A stretch of 15,184 nucleotides of DNA, taken from Eubacterium sp. (lineage in GTDB: Bacteria; Bacillota_A; Clostridia; Lachnospirales; Lachnospiraceae). The notes beneath the pieces were generated by a model. The model did no database searches. It had not been told where the DNA came from and worked only from the letters and a program-made list of their open reading frames with translations. The stretch lies in contig JAILEL010000299.1 of NCBI GenBank assembly GCA_024687845.1, positions 1 through 15,184 on the forward strand, given 5' to 3'. Below, piece after piece: positions 1-7,215 of this stretch; positions within the stretch are counted from its first letter, which is position 1, and every line of letters starts with the position of its first letter. The translations under genes were made by a program, and so were the position numbers.

Positions 1-90
1 AACATAACCCATCAATGCCATATAACTTCCGGCAAATCCTTGTAAAATTCCAAGAATACATATCCATACTTTCCTTAATTTATCCGCCAA
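1..90 (-). CDS. Possible small membrane protein, N-terminal part only (runs off left edge)
   Basis: A minus-strand reading frame stays open from a TTG at 90-88 to the window edge. It gives about 30 residues: a short basic start (ADKLRKVW) followed by a hydrophobic stretch (ICILGILQGFAGSYMALMGY) that would span a membrane once. A purine-rich GAGGATATAAGG lies just upstream of the TTG and could serve as a ribosome binding site. The same frame is continuous with the zinc-finger-like fragment upstream, separated only by one TGA, so it could instead be the tail of that broken gene. No family is recognised. Confidence is low because the sequence is so short. Confidence 0.25.
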   Translation of the reverse strand, partial: MADKLRKVWICILGILQGFAGSYMALMGYV

Positions 91-102
91 AGCCTTATAT
101 CC

Positions 103-177
103 TCACACATTCTCCGTATATCTGCAATCGGGATATCCTGAGCATCCCCAGAACTCCCCGTATTTACCGTTTGCCAT
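103..177 (-). pseudogene. Topoisomerase-type C4 zinc-finger fragment (24 codons), probable gene remnant
   Basis: The 24-codon minus-strand frame starts at ATG 177-175 and ends at TGA 105-103. It encodes GKYGEFWGCSGYPDCRYTEN, which closely resembles the second half of the C4 zinc finger at the C-terminus of topoisomerase I and of several nucleases and helicases (GxFxxCSxYPxCxYT). The first CxxC pair is missing: upstream in-frame codons overlap the end of the PD-(D/E)XK nuclease gene in another frame and do not supply it. A GGGGAG sequence 7 bases before the ATG could allow translation, so a tiny real peptide cannot be excluded. The likeliest reading is the 3' remnant of a gene whose front was lost when the neighbouring DNA arrived. 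Confidence 0.4.
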
Positions 178-196
178 ATGTAATCTCCCCACAAAA

Positions 197-1405
197 TCAA
201 ATTCTTTTTAATATCCGGTTTACTATATAATCCCCTATGTACTCGACCTGAATATCCATATCATCAATCAGCTCGATAACACTGTCGCTCCAATGCTTAA
301 AGTCCAATTTCTCCCCCTTTGTATTTTCAACATATACCCAATAAATATCATTCTCTGTTTTCAAATCTCTAATATCAAGTTGCCAGACTCGCTCCAAGCA
401 TCTATCGCAAAAAGCTCTGTCTTTCTTGCGCATCACATCTATATTGATATTCTCTTCTTCGCCATTTTTCTTTACCCTGTCAAATCCAAAATAGACATAT
501 AATTTGTAATTCACTTCTACCGCAAAATAAAAACGATATAAAACTGTATTTATCTGTGTCGAATCCAGAATCGTATAAAAACCCGGATATGACTTACCGG
601 TCTCAAAATAATACTCATTACCATCAAGCGAAGAAACAATATACTCTCTGTCTGTATTTTCCCCTAAATACTCCATAAGAGCCTTAAGAAAATCACTCAT
701 TACTGCAGCAATTTTATCCTGCAGCTCATTATGCAGCTCCACCACAGCAAATGCCGTTTCTGAATCCTTTATCAAATCACTCATACCAAACGTCGTTCCT
801 TTATCTGTAATCTGCCTGATTGCACCTATGTACTGCTTTATAAGAGAATATTTATACCCTCCATACTCAGTAATATCAAGACAAGCACCAAGCCATTCAA
901 GTATATCCTTAGAAAAACTGATACAATGAAGCCTGTTTACATCAATACCACCTACGCTCTGCTCGCTCGGCTCATATCCGCCTATAGTAAGATAATACAA
1001 GCCGTATTTCTTGTGTCTGCTCCTGCAAAACCTATCATACCTTTCAAGCTGATGACTTCCGTCACCCGCACCAAGCTTCATTTCAATAGCGACTACGTAT
1101 TCCGATGATTCCAGAACAAAATCAATCCTGCCCTCGTCAAAAGTACGCTCTCTGTATATGGTCCACTTTTTCGCACTTAAGTACTCAGCCGGAACATCTA
1201 TCCGCTTAAGAAACAAACTCAAAAAGCTTTCCTTTTTATCATTTGAAATAGGCACATCAAGCAAATATGCTATAATCTTTGAATGCGTATGTGCTTCATC
1301 ATATAGCCTGTCCAGAACACTAACGATATTATCATCCTCAGCATCCATAACGGACTGGGCACATACTCTTTTTTTTGCTTCTTCCAATAATGCTTTCTTT
1401 TTCAA
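197..1405 (-). CDS. PD-(D/E)XK superfamily nuclease (PDDEXK_4-like)
   Basis: Predicted DNA-cutting enzyme of about 402 residues. Residue numbers count from the TTG start at 1405. The N-terminal EAHTHSKIIAYLLD (37-50) and the core GRIDFVLES...VVAIEMK (92-110) match the PF14281-type PD-(D/E)XK fold. Expected catalytic residues are D95, E108 and K110, and Q119 sits where the family usually has a conserved Gln. The C-terminal half is not recognised. The frame is open back to an ATG at 1537, but those first 44 codons overlap the preceding gene and look like its shadow. TTG 1405, 16 bases after that gene's stop with AAAGGA at 1422-1417, gives a natural basic start (LKKKALLEEAKKR). It probably forms a two-gene unit with the membrane protein upstream. 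Sampled GC (47-48% in its middle) is above that of the phosphorothioation operon. The fold is confident; the target is unknown. Confidence 0.8.
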   Translation of the reverse strand: MKKKALLEEAKKRVCAQSVMDAEDDNIVSVLDRLYDEAHTHSKIIAYLLDVPISNDKKESFLSLFLKRIDVPAEYLSAKKWTIYRERTFDEGRIDFVLESSEYVVAIEMKLGAGDGSHQLERYDRFCRSRHKKYGLYYLTIGGYEPSEQSVGGIDVNRLHCISFSKDILEWLGACLDITEYGGYKYSLIKQYIGAIRQITDKGTTFGMSDLIKDSETAFAVVELHNELQDKIAAVMSDFLKALMEYLGENTDREYIVSSLDGNEYYFETGKSYPGFYTILDSTQINTVLYRFYFAVEVNYKLYVYFGFDRVKKNGEEENINIDVMRKKDRAFCDRCLERVWQLDIRDLKTENDIYWVYVENTKGEKLDFKHWSDSVIELIDDMDIQVEYIGDYIVNRILKRI

Positions 1406-1421
1406 ACCAATAAATGTCCTT

Positions 1422-2552
1422 TCATTTTCGCTGCTTCGATACTCTTGAATTATACTCTTGTGAAATGTTATCAGCCAATTCGTCAAAATCCATTTCACTG
1501 AATTTATTGTAATTTGGCACAATGTAATCTCTAACAATATTATATTTCACGTTTAATCTTTCATTTGTCTCGTTTAAGTCTACATCCCAATACTCTGACA
1601 TCAACATCATACAATTAGCGACAAATACAACCTCATCATCACTCAAAGATTTGTAAACAACCTTCGTGTTATTGTCTATTTCTCTTTTCTCAGCATAACC
1701 CTGTACAACACCGTCCTCATACTCACAGCTAATTTCTGTGTAACCATCTTTATTCGAATGAATTGTAATTTTTGAACCTGGTTCCACATATCCTATATTA
1801 ATCGAATCTTTATTTGCTTCTTTCTTAAGTAAAATTCTATCAGCGGTTTCATAAATTGGCTGAAACGCATACTGAATATATCCCGATAGAATTGTCACCA
1901 TCAACCATATAAGAATATTTTTCAAACATAAAACGAAACCTCCGCCTGACTTCTTATTTCTTTCCTCAATTTCATCCTGTGACAGATTACCAGTAACAGC
2001 AAACTCAATGCTCTCCGAAATCTCGCTATCATCAATCTCCCAATCAACCGAATTATCATATAGCTCTTCTGAATTACTTATAGCTTCTTGTAGATTTTTC
2101 ATCATAAAAGAAAGATTCTGAGATGAAAATTCTACCGATTCGAAATGCCTTCTTGTTATTTCTAATATATTATTCTGATTTAATAATATCATCTGTGGCT
2201 CTATAGCTTTTGAAATTGATGATAGCATTGATTTCATAGCGTTATCACTATATATTTTACTATTACTCAACGCTTCCAATATTCTATTTGTAGATTTTAT
2301 CAGTGACGGATTATAGTATAAGTTAGGTATGGAACTATTCAATGTCTCTACCATCCTCCGAGCGGATTCAACAACCTTCATATATCCGGGATTATCATAT
2401 ACGCCCCTAATTGCCGAAGCCATACGTTGTGCATTTTGAACAGCTTCCATATATGAACTATTAAAATAAATTCCTCGTATATTTTCAGTCATTTCAGACA
2501 TACTCCTTATATATTTAGCTGTTGACTCATTTAGTCCCATCATATTAGACAA
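1422..2552 (-). CDS. Single-pass membrane protein with N-terminal repeats and SH3-like domain, function unknown
   Basis: 376 residues, no named family recognised. Residues 1-120 are polar and helical with imperfect repeats of about 25 residues: IRGIYFNSSYMEAVQNAQRM (25-44), IRGVYDNPGYMKVVESARRM (48-67) and a weaker NLYYNPSLIKSTNRIL (77-92). An acidic linker (about 161-198) leads to one predicted transmembrane helix (about 206-229, FVLCLKNILIWLMVTILSGY). A beta-rich SH3-like segment (about 251-292, YVEPGSKITIHSNKDGYTEI) and a helical C-terminal domain follow. The TTG start at 2552 is chosen because AGGAGG lies exactly 8 bases upstream; the first ATG would be 17 bases from it. It is followed after 16 bases by the PD-(D/E)XK nuclease, so the pair is probably co-expressed. 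A sensor or anchor role for that nuclease is inference. Confidence 0.7.
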   Translation of the reverse strand: MSNMMGLNESTAKYIRSMSEMTENIRGIYFNSSYMEAVQNAQRMASAIRGVYDNPGYMKVVESARRMVETLNSSIPNLYYNPSLIKSTNRILEALSNSKIYSDNAMKSMLSSISKAIEPQMILLNQNNILEITRRHFESVEFSSQNLSFMMKNLQEAISNSEELYDNSVDWEIDDSEISESIEFAVTGNLSQDEIEERNKKSGGGFVLCLKNILIWLMVTILSGYIQYAFQPIYETADRILLKKEANKDSINIGYVEPGSKITIHSNKDGYTEISCEYEDGVVQGYAEKREIDNNTKVVYKSLSDDEVVFVANCMMLMSEYWDVDLNETNERLNVKYNIVRDYIVPNYNKFSEMDFDELADNISQEYNSRVSKQRK

Positions 2553-2560
2553 TTATATTT

Positions 2561-2566
2561 CCTCCT
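2561..2566 (-). promoter_or_regulatory. Ribosome binding site fixing a TTG start
   Basis: A perfect AGGAGG on the minus strand, 8 bases before TTG 2552-2550. It favours the TTG over the ATG pair nine bases further in, and shows that the membrane protein has its own efficient initiation signal. Confidence 0.75.
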
Positions 2567-2580
2567 AACCATCCTATATC

Positions 2581-2597
2581 AATACTTACAAAGTATT
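2581..2597. repeat. Perfect 7-bp inverted repeat, possible operator
   Basis: AATACTT-ACA-AAGTATT is a perfect inverted repeat with a 3-base centre. It lies directly downstream of a TATAAT (2603-2598) in the gap before the membrane-protein gene, so it would cover the transcription start. It is AT-rich and has no T-tract after it, which argues for a protein-binding site rather than a terminator. It does not resemble the TCAAGAT half-sites upstream of the main operon. Confidence 0.4.
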
Positions 2598-2628
2598 ATT
2601 ATATAAAATTAAATAATTCATTAGTCAT
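2598..2628 (-). promoter_or_regulatory. Possible promoter for the membrane protein / nuclease pair
   Basis: On the minus strand TATAAT at 2603-2598 is a consensus -10 box in the 187-base gap between the PLD-like gene and the membrane-protein gene. The best -35 is ATGACT (2628-2623), matching four of six consensus bases but with a long 19-base spacer, so the promoter would be weak or activator-dependent. No convincing intrinsic terminator is visible after the PLD gene in the same gap, so read-through from the main operon is also possible. Confidence 0.35.
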
Positions 2629-2739
2629 GATACATTACCAGCGAAGCCATTCCTTTTCTGATTTTTTTTCGAAAACCCTTTGCCTACAAATAAGCTCCTG
2701 ACTCTCAATATTTGAAATTTGTCATTTATAACCTCGCAT

Positions 2740-3654
2740 TCAAATATTTTCTCTAAGCCTAACCCGCTGTGAATAGTTCGGCACATCAATCATCACTTCA
2801 TCCATACCAAATTTTTCTATAAGCTCCAGAAGGTTGGAAAGCATATCTTTAATATCTTTACGATATGGCTTAGGATCAGACACTACCGAATCATGCAGAG
2901 CTTTTGATATCGCTCCGAAATACATTTCTCCACCATTATCATTTAATGTTTTCAATAACCATAAATATGAATTACTCCACCTAAAAGTTTCTTTCAATTC
3001 ATTTATGTTATCGCTATCAACATCCATATCAAGAAAATCTAAATGTGTTCCGTTTTCAAGCGTACTAACATCTGGAAGCTCATAGGAAAACAAAGTTTCA
3101 ATGTTAGGCTTGAACATATTTAGAATGTCAGCAGTCCATCTTTGTGATTTAACGCCCGAGCTATTATGAGTTTTTGCTTGCTCAAATTGATTCCTCAATT
3201 CTTCTAAAAGAGGATCATCAACCGGAATAGCATCGTTAAACAACTTATCAATTTTCTCAATATCCTTTGCTTCAATATCAACAAGTGTTCCAAGTTCAAC
3301 ATTTCCTGTCCTACCAATGCTTAATCCACTTGAAGTCGCATTTGCACTCGTGTTAATTCCTCTTTTATTATCAACTATGTATGTTTTTGCATGTAAATCA
3401 AACCTTATGTAGACGTTCCATCCATTTTCCCTACAATAATCAATCACAGAGAAATCAGTACTTCCCGAAAGGAGATCATCTAAGCGGAATCGTATTAAAA
3501 TCCTTTTATCAGCCACTATAGGTTCAATATACTTATTAAGATATTTAATAGTCGATTCCTTAGAAAATGCTGAAATAATCTGTACTGACTCTGTTGCCTT
3601 CTTGAGTTCCTCACTTATTGCATTTAATATTTCATTTGATAACAGTAACGCCAT
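2740..3654 (-). CDS. Phospholipase-D-like (single HKD motif) nuclease, putative restriction component
   Basis: 304 residues. The N-terminal 1-135 has the PLD fold: helix 7-22, SVQIISAFS (23-31), and one HKD-type motif LHAKTYIVD (87-95; H88 and K90) followed by NTSANATSSGL (101-111) with N105, and E120 in VELGTLVD. A single motif implies that the active site forms in a homodimer, as in bacterial PLD nucleases such as BfiI and Nuc. The C-terminal 170-300 is helical and unrecognised; it may bind DNA or the partner proteins. The ATG has AGGAGC 5 bases upstream, and only 9 bases separate it from the GHKL ATPase gene. It is the last gene of the phosphorothioation operon, so the most likely job is DNA cleavage in the restriction step. 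It may correspond to one component of SspFGH, but I cannot assign which. Confidence 0.85.
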   Translation of the reverse strand: MALLLSNEILNAISEELKKATESVQIISAFSKESTIKYLNKYIEPIVADKRILIRFRLDDLLSGSTDFSVIDYCRENGWNVYIRFDLHAKTYIVDNKRGINTSANATSSGLSIGRTGNVELGTLVDIEAKDIEKIDKLFNDAIPVDDPLLEELRNQFEQAKTHNSSGVKSQRWTADILNMFKPNIETLFSYELPDVSTLENGTHLDFLDMDVDSDNINELKETFRWSNSYLWLLKTLNDNGGEMYFGAISKALHDSVVSDPKPYRKDIKDMLSNLLELIEKFGMDEVMIDVPNYSQRVRLRENI

Positions 3655-3663
3655 AATATGCTC

Positions 3664-5457
3664 CTATTTTTTTGCAAAATTTTGCTGTTCATTGATGTAT
3701 CTTCTTAATTTTTCATTCCATCTAGCAATAAGATTATCATTCTGATCTTCTTGCACCTTATTTGTTTCATCAACCGCTCGAACCAGTGATGCAACATATA
3801 ATTCAAATGCAATTTTCACATCATTTGATTTAAACAAATCCTCTAGTGTTGTACGGTAAAAAATATGATCCATGTTAAACGTCACAATACAGCTTCCATA
3901 TTCAAATGAATAATCGAACAAGCCTCCTGTTTTACCAAGATTCTTATATTCCACATTGACTTTATTGTCCATGTATGTCTTAACATCTTCCTCTGTAGGA
4001 TTCTCTACTCCCTGCGACTTAAGTTTCTCAATATTTTTCTTTTTTAATTCTTCTTTAGGTGTATTCTCTCTAACATCAGCAGTCACTCCTGAATTGGAAT
4101 CATCATCATTTTTTTCGGCAGAATTTATAATTTCAGATGACTTCGATCCAATATCCTTTGCACTTCTTGCATTTTCTCTAGTTTGTTTATTTTTCTTATA
4201 CATAGCATCTATGGTATTATGGACAACATCATATAATTGTAACCAAACCGGTTGAACTTCGTCATCTTCATAATCCGCCGCATCTAACCTGAATAATTCA
4301 ACATGTTGCTTATTATTAGCAACTCCAAATGCTTCGTCAAGTTCAGGAGAAAACCTTATCTCACATCCCCACCACCTGTGTTCTGGTTTATTAATATTTT
4401 CATAAAAATCAAACTGTCCAAAATCAATTTCTCGGTTTGCTCTAACAATAGAAATACCTTCTAACCTTTTTACGTGTTTTCCTAACTTGGTGCTTCCCGG
4501 CTCCCCCGGTATAGCTGTTTTGTCATAAAATATATCTCTAACACAACTAAATTTTATAACAACAGGAGATTCTTTAATCTCTTGCGTGTTTGGATCAGCA
4601 TATTTTATAGGAAACTGTATTTCACCTTTCGGATATTTGTCATTAATATATGGTTCAAAAACACATTCCGTACAATTAGTATTAGTTCTTGGAGATATCT
4701 CACCCGGTTTTTCTGGGTTTCCTAACACATAATTATTTTTCATCAACATTAAAGGATCATTAGGCATAATATCATACGAAAAATCTTGATTTTCATGATG
4801 TATCAGTCTAAGTTTGACATCATTTTCCGCAATAAAATATCTAAACTTTTGTCCTAGCGTAAAATCAATTCGCTTGAAAAGGAAATTTACTGTTTTGGGT
4901 ACTACCCTATCACACTGTCTCCACAAAACAAACGTACCTTTGTTTCTAAAATTGTATTTTTCACCGCTAATAGCAACAACATAGTCTAAATACATTTTAT
5001 ACTTATCAGGAATTGTAGCTTTAACAGGATCATCTATCTGAGTTTGTTCCCCACTCCTTACTTTTTCAATATCAAGAAATACCTTTTTACAATTTTCATA
5101 ACCACCTTGCCATGAATATACATCTACAGACGGGCATGCATATAACGACGCTTGAGGAAGCCCAACTCCAAATCTTCCCATCCCCTTCCTATCAGTTCTG
5201 GTAGAATAACCTATTCCAAGACATCGTTCTAATTCTTCCTTCGTCATCCCATCACCATTATCTAAAAAAGCGATTTCATCAATATTGTTATGTCCTGTTT
5301 TTTCATTGAATTTTTCAGAAACAATAATAAACACATTTTTGGCGTTTGCTTGTACTGAATTATCAATTATTTCAGCCATAGCACACTCTATGTTTTTGTA
5401 ACCTGTGTTTCGCAAAGCGTCTCCCATAGTTTGAATAACAAAAATATCCTGAGCCAT
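3664..5457 (-). CDS. GHKL/Hsp90-type ATPase, putative restriction component
   Basis: 597 residues. The N-terminal Bergerat ATP-binding fold is complete: N-box AEIIDNSVQA (28-37, with E29, D32 and N33), G1 box DNGDGM (66-71), and G2 lid GMGRFGVGLPQAS (92-104). E29 is placed as the general base used by Hsp90, MutL and MORC proteins, so hydrolysis is expected. A middle transducer-like domain (about 150-420) follows, then a charged, low-complexity stretch rich in Lys, Asp, Glu and Asn (about 430-500) and a C-terminal domain (about 505-597) that is not recognised. GHKL proteins usually clamp around DNA or a partner when ATP closes the dimer. The start is ATG 5457, with AGGAGG overlapping the helicase stop and a 6-base gap, so translation is coupled. 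With the helicase and PLD neighbours it probably forms the effector complex of this phosphorothioation system. Confidence 0.85.
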   Translation of the reverse strand: MAQDIFVIQTMGDALRNTGYKNIECAMAEIIDNSVQANAKNVFIIVSEKFNEKTGHNNIDEIAFLDNGDGMTKEELERCLGIGYSTRTDRKGMGRFGVGLPQASLYACPSVDVYSWQGGYENCKKVFLDIEKVRSGEQTQIDDPVKATIPDKYKMYLDYVVAISGEKYNFRNKGTFVLWRQCDRVVPKTVNFLFKRIDFTLGQKFRYFIAENDVKLRLIHHENQDFSYDIMPNDPLMLMKNNYVLGNPEKPGEISPRTNTNCTECVFEPYINDKYPKGEIQFPIKYADPNTQEIKESPVVIKFSCVRDIFYDKTAIPGEPGSTKLGKHVKRLEGISIVRANREIDFGQFDFYENINKPEHRWWGCEIRFSPELDEAFGVANNKQHVELFRLDAADYEDDEVQPVWLQLYDVVHNTIDAMYKKNKQTRENARSAKDIGSKSSEIINSAEKNDDDSNSGVTADVRENTPKEELKKKNIEKLKSQGVENPTEEDVKTYMDNKVNVEYKNLGKTGGLFDYSFEYGSCIVTFNMDHIFYRTTLEDLFKSNDVKIAFELYVASLVRAVDETNKVQEDQNDNLIARWNEKLRRYINEQQNFAKK

Positions 5458-5463
5458 AATAAA

Positions 5464-7200
5464 TCATCCTCCTATTGTCCAATAATCATTAAAATGTGAA
5501 AAAGCCATATTTTCATTGAATTGCTTCAAATTATCTTTTACATCTATTAACAAACACTCTTCGTTTCCACCCATTTGTGGTCCACGCAATCCACGCCCCA
5601 ACATCTGACTGTACAAAACCACTGACTGAGTAGGTCTGGCAATAAATACACATTCGATGTTTGTTGCATCAAATCCTGTCGTTAGAACCTCATAATTAAT
5701 GAGTATATTTAATTCATCCGCAGGATTTTTAAAGCGTAATATTGATTCTCGTCTTTCAACAGACGACATAGAACCAATAATAAGTGCATTTGGCACACCT
5801 TTTAGCCTTAACATTGATGACAATAATTGCCCATGTCGAACGGAACATGCAAAAACTATAGTTGGTTTCTTTTCTTCGTTTAACCTTATCAACCTACTTA
5901 AAATTTTTTGATTTCTCTTTTTATTCTTTCCTATCATTTCAAGAGTAGATTTTGAAAAATCATCATATCCATTATCCGTTGCTATAACCTTTATTTTTTC
6001 AATCTCTGCATCAGATAAATTATCATCATAAGATAATTCTTCTTTCTTTATTTTTGCAAGAACTCCTCTATCCTGAAAATACTTAATAACATCAGTTTCT
6101 ACATTAGCATTAGCAGCTTCCTGAGCAGACATATTGACTTGATTCATCAATTTTGTATCAATCCCGATTATTTTATTTCCAAACATAGAAACTAAAATAT
6201 CGTTACTGACACTCAATTCGGTCGATCTTCCTGGAGTTGCAGATAATCCCATTAGTGCCCTATCCGACAATCCTCCCTGTCTATTCATCAATTGTTCAAT
6301 TAAATTTTTGCTTTCCGTTGCAGATGCTTTATGCGCTTCATCATACACAATCAAACGTACATTTTTTACTATGGCATTAAATACTTCCTTGTTATTACAT
6401 TCGATAGACATAAGCTTCTGTATCCCGCAAATCACAATACCAGAAATATTATCTATATCATCTGGCAAATTATGCTTTCCCCATAGTTTATATACATTTA
6501 TACTTCCATCTCCTATATTTCTCCAAACATTAACAAATGTTTCATACGCCTGCTGCAATAATTCTGTCGTGTGTGCAAGCCATACTATCAAACCACTTTT
6601 ATTAATACAATAATTATAATAATGACATATTATATGCATCGCTGTTTTGGTCTTGCCTGTGCCTGTTGGCATGTGAATCAAAAATCGCCTTAAATCATAA
6701 CCTGAGTTCAATATATTGAGTGCTCTTTGGCGAATAATATACTGATAATCAAGCAATTCATAAAATTTAGAAAAAGCATCCACACTAACAACTGATTCTT
6801 CATCATCTTCCTTTTTTTCAAAAACATCTGATGATGTAAAATTTAAGTATTCTAGCAAACGCTCATTTACGCTGTTTTCCGTCCAACTGGAATTAGAAAC
6901 AACTTCTACAATGACTGTTGGATCTTCTTCCGAATTATACTTAGACGGCAAACATTCCTTAAACCTCATAATATAATCATTTGGAAAACGTTTTATTAAA
7001 TTCTTTCTGAAATCTTTTCCTTTTAAAATGGATAATCCGTATACCCCAATAATAAGTTCTGCTAATCTCTTCTTGGTCATAATTGGTTCAGAACCAGAAT
7101 CCCATTCAAGCAAAGTCTCAACCAGATCGTCACCCAAATATGACCGTAAAGAGACTGTAGAAAAAGACATCATATACTTCTTCAGTATGTCATAATTCAT
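5464..7200 (-). CDS. DEAH-type superfamily 2 helicase/translocase, putative restriction component
   Basis: 578 residues with a complete set of SF2 motifs: Walker A MPTGTGKT (177-184), motif II YDEAHKA (286-292), motif III SATPGR (320-325), RecA2 motif IVFACS (448-453), motif V INYEVLTTGFDA (501-512) and motif VI QMLGRGLRG (532-540). This is the ResIII/type III restriction-like helicase layout. The N-terminal 1-150 is unrecognised and probably specific to the system. No nuclease motif is seen in the protein itself, so cutting must come from a partner, most simply the PLD-like protein two genes downstream. ATG 7200 has GGAGG 6-8 bases upstream, and the gene sits 15 bases after the cysteine desulfurase. 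Role by context: ATP-driven DNA translocation or unwinding in the restriction step. It could be an SspFGH component; the exact letter is not assigned. Confidence 0.88.
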   Translation of the reverse strand: MNYDILKKYMMSFSTVSLRSYLGDDLVETLLEWDSGSEPIMTKKRLAELIIGVYGLSILKGKDFRKNLIKRFPNDYIMRFKECLPSKYNSEEDPTVIVEVVSNSSWTENSVNERLLEYLNFTSSDVFEKKEDDEESVVSVDAFSKFYELLDYQYIIRQRALNILNSGYDLRRFLIHMPTGTGKTKTAMHIICHYYNYCINKSGLIVWLAHTTELLQQAYETFVNVWRNIGDGSINVYKLWGKHNLPDDIDNISGIVICGIQKLMSIECNNKEVFNAIVKNVRLIVYDEAHKASATESKNLIEQLMNRQGGLSDRALMGLSATPGRSTELSVSNDILVSMFGNKIIGIDTKLMNQVNMSAQEAANANVETDVIKYFQDRGVLAKIKKEELSYDDNLSDAEIEKIKVIATDNGYDDFSKSTLEMIGKNKKRNQKILSRLIRLNEEKKPTIVFACSVRHGQLLSSMLRLKGVPNALIIGSMSSVERRESILRFKNPADELNILINYEVLTTGFDATNIECVFIARPTQSVVLYSQMLGRGLRGPQMGGNEECLLIDVKDNLKQFNENMAFSHFNDYWTIGG

Positions 7201-7215
7201 TTTTTCCCTCCTGTA

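Noticed and set aside
15..230. Plus-strand 71-codon frame at the left edge
   Set aside because: Its translation is proline/tyrosine/isoleucine-rich with no family resemblance, it overlaps the end of the nuclease gene, and the opposite strand carries a recognisable zinc-finger fragment.
2740..7200. DISARM or Dpd assignment because of the helicase and PLD genes
   Set aside because: No DUF1998 (DrmB) protein, no DISARM methyltransferase and no DpdA-type transglycosylase or 7-deazaguanine genes are present; the neighbours are SspABCD-type.
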